Shown here: in pieces, positions 43,597 through 51,727 of the stretch | Layout of the letters: each line of letters starts with the position of its first letter | Position numbering within the stretch: the stretch's first letter is position 1 | Assembly: GCA_011364925.1 (NCBI GenBank) | Contig: RDOA01000013.1 | Location: 1-64,000, forward strand | Direction: 5' to 3' | Length of the DNA: 64,000 bases | DNA from: Promethearchaeota archaeon | Lineage (GTDB): Archaea > Asgardarchaeota > Lokiarchaeia > Sigyniarchaeales > SOKP01 | Notes under the pieces: model-generated | Told to the model about the DNA's origin: nothing | Seen by the model: the letters and a program-made list of their open reading frames with translations, nothing else | Database searches by the model: none | Translations under genes and position numbers: made by a program

Positions 43597-45744
43597 TTAA
43601 AATCTCATATCTTTACGCCTTTTGATTAAAATGGTAGCAATACCAATTAAACCGACACCAGCGATTAAGAGGATCAAAGCCCAGAAACCTGTCGCTTCAA
43701 ACACCATGAAAACACTGAAAGTAGGATCGTGCCAAATTCCACTTCCATCTTCAAACATTGGGAAACATACAGCGTAAACCATTACGCTAAAAGAAATATT
43801 TAACCCAATATCTGCAGCGAAAGCTTCTACTTCACCAGGTGTTCCTTCAAAAGTCTCGTGCGCTTGGGTCTCAGCTTCAAACAAAGCGACTGGTAAAATG
43901 CTTGTGGAAGCAGGTGCACTCGTCGAAGTTCCTTCTGGGCCATAAAGATAATCAGGACCAGCGATATCAACAAATGGGAGTTTATCTCGTATATTTTGAG
44001 GTAGGTAATTTCCGATCTTAAGCGAATGGGTTGTCTCATCGTAGTCATCTGCAGGATTTAAGGGATCGACTGGATTATCACCAATAGTATCGATTTTAAG
44101 GTGAAAATGCAAAACTGTCGAAACATATATGATAGCAAGATCTAAACCTGCAATAGGATTATTCGCACCTGGAGCTGTAGGTCCATTCCAAGGAGCGAAA
44201 AATTGATCCAACTTTACAGCTCCATGTAAAACAGGTACAGTACCGCCATCTGTAGTTGCAAGGTTTTCTTCTTTTGGTTCGAAAGTGAAACCAAAATGGA
44301 TGTAAGCAAGAGATTCTGCAGTTGCTCCCAAATACGAATCTAACTCAACTCCAACTGGTACCGGAATTATTGTAGCGCGATCCAAAGTCAAACCCCATGA
44401 AATACTATTACCATTTTTAGCTGGTTTAGCGAAATTGAAATCATCTACGCTTCCTAGTATCAATCTATGGGTTAATTCTGAACTACGAGGTATTTCTACT
44501 GGATCTCCTTTATCATCATGCACAGGAACACCAAGATTGTCAGTCACTTGCGTATAATTAACAGATAACTTACCATCAGGAATAGGACCATTAGCAGTAT
44601 CATTGTACAAGAATGCTCCTGTTAAGTGATGTGTGAATAAGAAGAATTCAATATCTAAACCTTGGAAAATTGCGGCAGGATTAACTGAATCTCCTTCCAT
44701 TCCATAATTCACTAAGTTTAATATCTCACCGACGTCAATGTGAATTTCAAAATTTTTAACCCATAACTGAAATAGATCGAATGTAAAAGATGTAAATTCC
44801 TTCCTCACATTAGCATCGACATCAAGTTCGGTTAACAACCACTCCATATAGCTATCATTTTTCCGTTCAGCTGTTTGATTCCAATAGGCTAATATAGCAG
44901 TTCCATTTACCAATGAACTAACATCGAGGTCATTTCCATTAGCCATTTGCCAGTCGTTAGTTACCTTCCAGGTTTTGGATATAGAAAATCCGGCACTAGT
45001 TTTAATCTCTAACTTTTGCCAAGTAATAGGATTTAAAACAAACAATTCGTCCCCAGTGAAGATATCGTTGATATGAATTAAAAACCAAGTAATTAATTCA
45101 ACACCTTCTTGAATTAATTCTTCTGGAATTCCTCCAAATTCAGATGGAGATGAAGTAGATGGGCTTGAAGAAAGGGGTACATTAATATATAGAGCAATTT
45201 TATTGAAAAAATTTATAATCTTTTTCACTGCATTAACAAAAGTACCGTCATGATCCCAGATTACTAAAGTGACTCCAGCTCCTAAGGTAAAATTAAATGC
45301 GTATGAACCAGAAGTTGTCACCTCGCAATATGCGTATCCGTAGGTATTAGGATCATATACACCTTCATAATAATCATAAGGAAGCATATATGTATCTCTT
45401 TTAGGACTCGAGTAATCTTGCGTACCATTAATAGTTTTTTCGTAACTTGCACTTAAGGCATAAACACCAGGTAATATTTCCTTACCGCTAAAGTTAGTGA
45501 GTGTCTGCATAAACAACATTTCAAAAACGGTTGCTAAAACATTACCCCCGGGACCTAAACCCCTAAATATGCCTCCCATAATAGTTCCAAAACCCCCAAT
45601 AAGAGAACTAGGATCTACTCCTCCTAATTGGTCGTAGGTATAATCGTTGTTGTAATCGTAACCCGTCGCCATAATCGGCGCGGCTGTAAAAGAAGCTACC
45701 ATTAAAGTCATAACCATTAAGGCTTTAGTGCTTACTTTTTTCAT
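43597..45744 (-). CDS. Large secreted or surface protein with C-terminal membrane anchor
   Basis: A 715-residue protein. A signal peptide (MKKVSTKALMVMTLMVASF followed by TAAPIMA) starts it. The ectodomain is rich in Tyr, Asn, Thr and Asp with many Asn-x-Ser/Thr sites. The C-terminus has one transmembrane helix (FWALILLIAGVGLIGIATIL) and a basic tail KRRKDMRF. It has repeated beta-rich stretches, but no domain that I recognise. It is likely a cell-envelope protein anchored in the membrane. A T-rich tract lies just upstream of the start (about 45758-45770 on the plus strand). No sortase-like gene is adjacent. Confidence 0.8.
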   Translation of the reverse strand: MKKVSTKALMVMTLMVASFTAAPIMATGYDYNNDYTYDQLGGVDPSSLIGGFGTIMGGIFRGLGPGGNVLATVFEMLFMQTLTNFSGKEILPGVYALSASYEKTINGTQDYSSPKRDTYMLPYDYYEGVYDPNTYGYAYCEVTTSGSYAFNFTLGAGVTLVIWDHDGTFVNAVKKIINFFNKIALYINVPLSSSPSTSSPSEFGGIPEELIQEGVELITWFLIHINDIFTGDELFVLNPITWQKLEIKTSAGFSISKTWKVTNDWQMANGNDLDVSSLVNGTAILAYWNQTAERKNDSYMEWLLTELDVDANVRKEFTSFTFDLFQLWVKNFEIHIDVGEILNLVNYGMEGDSVNPAAIFQGLDIEFFLFTHHLTGAFLYNDTANGPIPDGKLSVNYTQVTDNLGVPVHDDKGDPVEIPRSSELTHRLILGSVDDFNFAKPAKNGNSISWGLTLDRATIIPVPVGVELDSYLGATAESLAYIHFGFTFEPKEENLATTDGGTVPVLHGAVKLDQFFAPWNGPTAPGANNPIAGLDLAIIYVSTVLHFHLKIDTIGDNPVDPLNPADDYDETTHSLKIGNYLPQNIRDKLPFVDIAGPDYLYGPEGTSTSAPASTSILPVALFEAETQAHETFEGTPGEVEAFAADIGLNISFSVMVYAVCFPMFEDGSGIWHDPTFSVFMVFEATGFWALILLIAGVGLIGIATILIKRRKDMRF

Positions 45745-46051
45745 TATTTTTGTTCACTCTTTTTTTTTTTAAAAATTAGTGCTTAAATCACAAATAAATT
45801 TTTTGTTTTTAATTGTTTATATTCTATTTCACTAGAAATTTTAAAATTATAGAATTAAGTAGAATAAATATAAAAAAAGTTCTCTTATTTGTATCTACTT
45901 ATTTTTACTTTTATTATTTTTGATCTAGATTGATTGAGAATACTTATCTTAAGGATTATCTTTAATTTAATACTCTATTTATCTTATATAGTTTCATTTA
46001 ATCGTTGAACATAAAAAAGCTACGACATAATATTGGTTTTATTTGAAAAAA
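45745..46051. other. 307-bp AT-rich spacer, nothing recognised
   Basis: This stretch lies between two minus-strand genes. It is nearly all A and T with long A and T runs, and must hold the promoter of the surface-protein gene. No hairpin or coding frame of note was seen. Confidence 0.5.
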
Positions 46052-47059
46052 TTAGTCTTCAATCGTAATAAAGGTATAAAACAAAACGAAGATGTATAAC
46101 ATTGCTGAAATTAATAAACTCCATGATCGCAATATCAAAGAGAATTCACCCGCTAATATTACGTTTGAACCGATAAATACAGCTGCAATGAGATAACCTA
46201 CAAAATAACTTTTAAAATTACCATATTTAGATTTACCTCTAACCATATTAACGATAAATGTAAATACCACGATTATCAGACCCGCAGTGTAAATCAAGCT
46301 TATGATCGGAAAATTGTAAAAATCTAAGAGAAAAAAGATGACAAAAAGGAATACTTCCAGAACTTTAACTTGAACAAAACTTTTTTTTTGCGATGTATCT
46401 GTAAAGAGTTGTTCGTATTCGCTTATCCCTGAATTCGAAAATAGTATTATCAATGAACCTATTGCTAATGCTGTAAATAAAGAATAGGAAATCATGTAAA
46501 GATAATCAATTAACTTTAACCAAACATTATTCCATAGAAATAGGGGTAATTTTAAGAATTCGGGTATTATACTCACTGTGCAGAAAATGGGTACTATTGC
46601 TGCCACCACCATTGCTATCTTAGTCAACAGCGATATTCGCGAGTCATCTTCCCAACTTTCTTTTTTAAAAGTTGTCAATCGCCACGCAAAAGAAGCAAAA
46701 CTTAAAATAGAAATGAATGGTGTTATTAATGGAAATACGAAGATTAAGAGAATATATACCGCGTTAATGCCATAAAAGAATTTAAGCCTTGAAGGTACTA
46801 CGCTAATTTTTTCATCAAACGAGTCCATGGTGTTAGCGAAGCGATTGGCAAATAAAATTAAAAAAAACAACCAAGAGACGCTAAATACCGTAGGGCAGAG
46901 AATCTTAATAATCCAAAAAGTTAAGACAGTATCTTCTGGTGAATACCATAAAGTAAAATCCACTAAAGAAAAGATTAAGAAGATGCTTACGGGTACTAAT
47001 ATAATAGCAAGCAAGACAATTAAACGGGTAACTATAACGCCTTTAACTGTTTTTGACAT
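46052..47059 (-). CDS. Polytopic membrane protein, eight or nine helices
   Basis: A 335-residue hydrophobic protein. Helices are visible from VIVTRLIVLLAIILVPVSIF, then TVFSVSWLFFLILFANRF, AVYILLIFVFPLITPFISIL, TKIAMVVAAIVPIFCTVSII, and on to LLISAMLYIFVLFYTFITIE. Loops are short except SNSGISEYEQLFTDTSQKKS. No transporter signature was recognised. It may share a transcript with the zinc-ribbon membrane protein at 47226-47963 (166 bp upstream), but the spacer is long. Confidence 0.7.
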   Translation of the reverse strand: MSKTVKGVIVTRLIVLLAIILVPVSIFLIFSLVDFTLWYSPEDTVLTFWIIKILCPTVFSVSWLFFLILFANRFANTMDSFDEKISVVPSRLKFFYGINAVYILLIFVFPLITPFISILSFASFAWRLTTFKKESWEDDSRISLLTKIAMVVAAIVPIFCTVSIIPEFLKLPLFLWNNVWLKLIDYLYMISYSLFTALAIGSLIILFSNSGISEYEQLFTDTSQKKSFVQVKVLEVFLFVIFFLLDFYNFPIISLIYTAGLIIVVFTFIVNMVRGKSKYGNFKSYFVGYLIAAVFIGSNVILAGEFSLILRSWSLLISAMLYIFVLFYTFITIED

Positions 47060-47225
47060 TAGTTTGTTTTGGCTATAGGTTATTAATAATTATATATATA
47101 ATGATGATAAGGTATTTTAAAATCTCTGTTTTATGACTATTTTTTTTTAGATATTAAAAAAAATTTATAGATCTATATTATAAAAGAAAAAATAAAGATG
47201 TATAATCACAATTTTAATACTATTG

Positions 47226-47963
47226 TTATAACTTCATTCCACAATTAGTACAAAAATCATTACCTGGTACCAGTTTTGCTCCGCAATTAGTGCAATGGGC
47301 GCCATCTAGCGTAGGTTCTTCATCGTATTCAATCTTAGATTTCCCTTTCTTGGATTTCAGCTTACCACCCTCTCCTGTCGGTTTATATTTCAAAGCTCCT
47401 ATAAATCCTCCAAACACTGCGCCTACTAGGCAACCTTCTAAAATCGCTGTAGAAACTGCTAACACGTACGGTAAATCCGTTAAACCGGTTACAGCACCGT
47501 TAATTAATCCTCCCAAAAGAGGTCCAACCACTGGTATCATGGGGAGCACGAAATATAGCACAAGGGCTATAATTAAATATCCTATTCCAATTGCCAAACA
47601 TGTGCGAATGCCTTTTCCAGGGCTTTTCGCATTGATAGCGCATATTGCTGAACAAGCTATTATCCACGGTAAGGTTACTGATAAAAGCAACATTACATCA
47701 TCAGGGCGATACATCAAACACCAATGAATTGGGAACATTAGTACTAAGAGTAATCCCATAAAAGCTCCAATTAAGAACCCTAATACAGTTCCAATACCAG
47801 GTAAAAGTGTACCTAAACCTAGTAGTAATTCATTTATATCCTCTAATAAACCACCGGATACTCTTGATGGCAAATCAAATGGTTCAAACATCATAAGGAG
47901 GGATGCAAAAAACAGAAAGATCATTCCAACGATTCCCGTCCACACTACTCTTCCAAAACCCAA
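47226..47963 (-). CDS. Membrane protein with C-terminal zinc ribbon
   Basis: A 245-residue protein. Several hydrophobic helices come first: VVWTGIVGMIFLFFASLLMM, IGTVLGFLIGAFMGLLLVLM, YLIIALVLYFVLPMIPVVGP. The last 25 residues contain CTNCGAKLVPGNDFCTNCG, a two-knuckle zinc ribbon of the type often appended to archaeal membrane proteins. The basic linker GGKLKSKKGKSKIEYDEE places the ribbon in the cytoplasm. No catalytic motif was seen. Confidence 0.75.
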   Translation of the reverse strand: MGFGRVVWTGIVGMIFLFFASLLMMFEPFDLPSRVSGGLLEDINELLLGLGTLLPGIGTVLGFLIGAFMGLLLVLMFPIHWCLMYRPDDVMLLLSVTLPWIIACSAICAINAKSPGKGIRTCLAIGIGYLIIALVLYFVLPMIPVVGPLLGGLINGAVTGLTDLPYVLAVSTAILEGCLVGAVFGGFIGALKYKPTGEGGKLKSKKGKSKIEYDEEPTLDGAHCTNCGAKLVPGNDFCTNCGMKL

Positions 47964-48210
47964 AAGAAATATCCTCCAGTTCTAATTAATAAAATTTTAA
48001 ACATTAAAATTATACTTATCTTACTAATTCAGACATGATTCATATATTTAAAATTATGTTTTTAACAATTCTTTAGATTCTCTCTTTAATAACTACAATA
48101 AAAAATGAGAGCGAGGAACGCTGTTTAAGGTTTTCTATGACTTCTATGTCTATAGCAATATAATTTCTTAGGATAATATAGAAATTTAAAGAAAAAAATT
48201 TGAAAAAAGA

Positions 48211-48906
48211 TTATTTTTGAATATTCGTAATTACTCCTTTATCCATTTTAATAATTTTACTAGCGTATGAAGATAAGGAACCTCTGTGGGTTACTACTAT
48301 TATTGTTGTTTCCATATCCTTATTGATTTTCTTAAGAAGGTCCATAACTTGTTTTTCTGATTCAGGATCAAGATTTCCCGTTGGTTCATCGGCTAAAATT
48401 ACTCTCGGACGATGGATGATAGCCCTTGCAAGACCACACCTTTGTTTTTCACCACCAGACATTTGCACTGGGTAATGATCTTTTCTTTCGAGTAAGTTCA
48501 CATCTCTCAGTGCCGCTATTGCTCTGTTTTCTATCTCTTTTTCTCTTAGAACGGTCGGCCATAACAAAGCCTCTATGTTCTCAATAGCAGTCAAAGTTGG
48601 AATTAGATTAAAATCTTGAAATACGAATCCTATTTTTTGTCTTCTCAGCTTACTCAATCTCGCTTCTTGAGCTCTGGCAATATTTTCTCCGTCAAATATT
48701 ATTTTCCCTGAATCTGGTAAGTCGATACCGCTAAGCACGTTAAGAAGGGTACTTTTTCCGCAACCTGTGGGACCTTGTACTAACACAAATTCTCCAGATT
48801 TAATCGTTAGGTTAATATCACCTAACGCTCGAATAATAGCACCTGCTCTTCTGTATTCCTTATTTACATCGATAGCCTCAATCATAGTATCTTTATCTAC
48901 TGGCAT
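48211..48906 (-). CDS. ABC transporter ATPase, LolD/MacB type
   Basis: A 231-residue ATPase. Walker A is GPTGCGKST (45-53), the Q-loop VFQDFNLIPTLTAIEN, the signature MSGGEKQRCGLARAI, and Walker B VILADEPTGNLD. The H-loop is VVTHRGSLSSYA. The GNLD ending and length are typical of lipoprotein or macrolide-type exporters that pair with FtsX-fold permeases. Exactly such a permease gene lies 12 bp upstream on the same strand. Confidence 0.95.
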   Translation of the reverse strand: MPVDKDTMIEAIDVNKEYRRAGAIIRALGDINLTIKSGEFVLVQGPTGCGKSTLLNVLSGIDLPDSGKIIFDGENIARAQEARLSKLRRQKIGFVFQDFNLIPTLTAIENIEALLWPTVLREKEIENRAIAALRDVNLLERKDHYPVQMSGGEKQRCGLARAIIHRPRVILADEPTGNLDPESEKQVMDLLKKINKDMETTIIVVTHRGSLSSYASKIIKMDKGVITNIQK

Positions 48907-48918
48907 ATTCTTCCCTTC

Positions 48919-49494
48919 TTATTCACCTACTCTTTTTAATGCAATAATTGGCCTGACTTTCAAAACTTTTCTATTTGCTAAAAGAATCGCAATAATTTGA
49001 AAGGTTAGAAAAATTAAAAAAGTCGCAAAAACCGGCAAAAGGCTGACTAAAGGTAATATCAACGGAGAGATCATATAACCGGGGTTGAGTTCAGCAGTTG
49101 CAGCTTCAAGATAACCCACAATAGCTGCGTAATGGAATAGAACTTCAATCACTATTATAAAACCAATTATAGTTGTGAACAAAATGAATCCAGAGATTAA
49201 GGAGTTAAGGTCTCTATTCGTCCATCCGATGCATTTCAATGTTGCAATTGTTTTAGAATTGCGTCTAACTATTATCCAAGAATATAATAATGACAAAAAT
49301 ATACCCACACCTAGAGCAATAAAAAAACTAGTGCTCGCAATACCAGAACCCGGTTGAGCCAAAACTAACTTAATTGAATAACTCGTCCAAAATATCAATA
49401 TAGTGTACATTAAACAAAATACAGTAAATTGCTTTTTCTCCCGTAATACCATTAAAATTGATTTCTTAAACAATCTAAAAGCCACAAAATTCAC
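48919..49494 (-). CDS. Small FtsX-like ABC permease subunit
   Basis: A 191-residue membrane protein with four helices: FCLMYTILIFWTSYSIKLVL, SFFIALGVGIFLSLLYSWII, FTTIIGFIIVIEVLFHYAAI, and LVSLLPVFATFLIFLTFQII. The coupling segment IVRRNSKTIATLKCIGWTNR and the end RKVLKVRPIIALKRVGE are the FtsX/MacB membrane module. It lacks the large extracytoplasmic domain usual in MacB, so it is a minimal permease or half-size partner. It starts 12 bp before the ATPase gene, and they form one operon. Confidence 0.8.
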   Translation of the reverse strand: MNFVAFRLFKKSILMVLREKKQFTVFCLMYTILIFWTSYSIKLVLAQPGSGIASTSFFIALGVGIFLSLLYSWIIVRRNSKTIATLKCIGWTNRDLNSLISGFILFTTIIGFIIVIEVLFHYAAIVGYLEAATAELNPGYMISPLILPLVSLLPVFATFLIFLTFQIIAILLANRKVLKVRPIIALKRVGE

Positions 49495-49573
49495 CGTTTA
49501 ATAAAAATTAATTTTTTAAATAAATTCTTTTATAAGAAGATATAATAAAATCAGAATAAAAATTTTAGTAATA

Positions 49574-49978
49574 ATGTCAGCAGAAATTGAAGCTATTATT
49601 GATGAGTTGCTCTCTGAAGAACAAAATGTTTTTGGAGTTGCGATTATTAACAAATCTGGTTCTCTTCTTACACAAACTCAGAACTGGAACCTTAGCAACG
49701 ATTTAGACCAGATTAACAAATTACTTAATACTCAGCTCGCTCTAGGGCAAAAAGGTATGTCAAGCATAACAATTCAAGGAATTAAATTCATGATGGTTGA
49801 AAATACTGAAGAAAGAAAGATTGGCACGAATATTACGGGTAAAGGGCACATTATTATTGCCCCGATTCCTATAGGCGGTACTGGTGCGTTAGTTTGCTAC
49901 ATTAACCCCCAAGTCGGTCCCCGAGACGCTCTGTTTACCGTTCAATCTTACGCTTTAAAATTACAAAACTTAGTTTAA
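49574..49978 (+). CDS. Profilin-like actin-regulating protein
   Basis: A 134-residue protein from ATG 49574. VFGVAIINKSGSLLTQTQNW followed by a helical stretch, SSITIQGIKFMMVENTEER, GTNITGKGHIIIAPIPIGGT and GALVCYINPQVGP align with the profilin order: a GxxxQ(T/S) strand pair, the central sheet and a C-terminal helix LFTVQSYALKLQNLV. Length fits Asgard profilins, which bind actin. A roadblock/LC7 domain was considered, but the TQTQNW strand and glycine-rich turn at about 90-100 fit profilin better. Actin itself is not in the window. Confidence 0.72.
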   Translation: MSAEIEAIIDELLSEEQNVFGVAIINKSGSLLTQTQNWNLSNDLDQINKLLNTQLALGQKGMSSITIQGIKFMMVENTEERKIGTNITGKGHIIIAPIPIGGTGALVCYINPQVGPRDALFTVQSYALKLQNLV

Positions 49979-50101
49979 ATTTTTCTCCTTTTTTTAAATT
50001 GAATTAGTTAGTATCTTCATTAGCCTTTTAAAAATAAGATTTAAATAACAAAATATAATCCATAAATTAATAAAAATTTATTTCATAAAAGAGGGATTGA
50101 A

Positions 50102-50470
50102 ATGCTAAATCAGTTGACCGTTATAGGGTTTTTAATAACTTATTTACCAACTATAGCGTTTCTTACATTCGATATAATCATATTAGTCTTTGGAATTCTT
50201 ATATTCAAAAAAAATTCTTATAGATACGGAATTCTTCTTATGTTTTCCTCCATTCTATCAATAGTCTACTATATACTCTACTTTTCTATTCAATATCCAG
50301 TGTTAATTTATCTGTTAGTTGACGATTTAGGCTTATCTTATAGTCTTGCTAGCATGATAATGATGATTTGGGGCGTTGTATTTACGATTTTAAACCTAAC
50401 CAGTGCATTACTACTAGTCATTTCAGTTTATCTGATATACAAAACTCATAAAGTAGAAAGAAGTAGTTAA
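50102..50470 (+). CDS. Small membrane protein, three to four helices
   Basis: A 122-residue hydrophobic protein: VIGFLITYLPTIAFLTFDII, a segment around YGILLMFSSILSIVYYILYF, another at SLASMIMMIWGVVFTILNLT, and a final LLLVISVYLIYKTH. The short C-terminus is charged. No family recognised. Located 123 bp after the profilin-like gene on the same strand. Confidence 0.65.
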   Translation: MLNQLTVIGFLITYLPTIAFLTFDIIILVFGILIFKKNSYRYGILLMFSSILSIVYYILYFSIQYPVLIYLLVDDLGLSYSLASMIMMIWGVVFTILNLTSALLLVISVYLIYKTHKVERSS

Positions 50471-50527
50471 AATCAATAACTTCAACAAAATTAAAAAAAA
50501 TTTTTATTTTATTCTTTAATCAAATCG

Positions 50528-51625
50528 TTAAAAGCTTCCCCAATAAGGATTTAATAAGCTCTTAAGGATTGTCTTTATTTTTTCTAACTCGTTGCGCTTA
50601 GAATCATTTAGAAATGACAGATTGTCCTCAAATTCGGGAGGATCATAGCGTTCATTTAGTAAAGCCTTAATTATAGCTTCGATACAATAAGGTAAGCCAA
50701 TTATATCGTATCCTCCTTCTAAAATAAATGCAATTTTACCTTCACATAGGTTTTCAGCAATTCTCATAATCTTCTTTGCAAATTGGAAGTAAGTAATACT
50801 AGTTAACAAGCAATTACCGATAGGATCAGCATAATACATGTCAAATCCAGCAGCAACAATGATTAATGCGGGTTTGAATTTTTTAAGAATGGGATCGATT
50901 AATTCTAGACAATATAAAAAATCATCATTTGTAATTCCTTCTGGCACTGGAAAATTAATATTTTTTCCAATCCCTTCATCAATTCCAAGTTCATTCATCA
51001 AACCTAAATCTCCTTCAGTGAAATCGAACTCGTGGATAGAAAAGTAAAGAACGGTTGGATCATCGTAGAAATATTGAGCTAAACCATCACCAAAGTGGTT
51101 ATCAATGTCAATTATTGCTATATTTTCGTGAAAATCCAATTTTTCTCTTAAATAAAGAATGGAGTTAGCAATATTATTGAATATACAAAGACCAGAAGCT
51201 TTTTCTCTAATCGCGTGGTGCCCTGGAGGTCTAATCAAAGCAAGCGATTGTGAGTACTTATTCCCTATAACACCCTCAATAGCTTCTATAGCGCCACCGA
51301 TTGCTTTTTTTGCAAGATTGAAGGTGTCTTCCGTGAGAAATACCTCGTCATCGAGTAAACCACCACCCATTTTAGAAATTCGCTTAATCGTTTCGATATG
51401 GTATTTAGAATGAGCTAATTCTAAAGTTGCCTCTAAAATTTCTTTAGGTTTTACATTAACAATACGCTTATGAGAGAAAATTTGAATCCTTTCAAGGTGA
51501 TTTAGAATCGCTTTTATCCTCAGAGGATTTTCAAAGGAGATAAAAGATGGTTTTGGATACGGAGGGATATGTCCAGATGTGAAATCATCGTCCACGATTA
51601 TTCCGATTGGTTTTTCTACTATCAT
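50528..51625 (-). CDS. HDAC-fold deacetylase (acetylpolyamine/class II type)
   Basis: A 365-residue zinc deacetylase. The active site can be read off: RPPGHHA with the His pair, DIDNHFGDGLAQYF with zinc Asp and His, VAAGFDMYYADPIGN with the second zinc Asp, and LEGGYDI with the catalytic tyrosine. The first shell cysteine/glycine region KASGLCIFNNIAN matches the class II/acetoin-utilisation branch. Substrates in the family are acetyl-lysine of proteins or acetylpolyamines. It converges on the gene at 50102-50470. Confidence 0.93.
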   Translation of the reverse strand: MIVEKPIGIIVDDDFTSGHIPPYPKPSFISFENPLRIKAILNHLERIQIFSHKRIVNVKPKEILEATLELAHSKYHIETIKRISKMGGGLLDDEVFLTEDTFNLAKKAIGGAIEAIEGVIGNKYSQSLALIRPPGHHAIREKASGLCIFNNIANSILYLREKLDFHENIAIIDIDNHFGDGLAQYFYDDPTVLYFSIHEFDFTEGDLGLMNELGIDEGIGKNINFPVPEGITNDDFLYCLELIDPILKKFKPALIIVAAGFDMYYADPIGNCLLTSITYFQFAKKIMRIAENLCEGKIAFILEGGYDIIGLPYCIEAIIKALLNERYDPPEFEDNLSFLNDSKRNELEKIKTILKSLLNPYWGSF

Positions 51626-51727
51626 ATCAAAAATTACACCATTAGAATAACTAGCTTCTTATAGTTATATTTGCATACTAATATTAAAAAATAATATCAA
51701 TTTACCCAAAAAGGTTTGAGTTTTGAA

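Noticed and set aside
49574-49978. Roadblock/LC7 assignment
   Set aside because: Length and beta-alpha order partly fit, but the strand pair with TQTQNW and the C-terminal helix fit profilin better.
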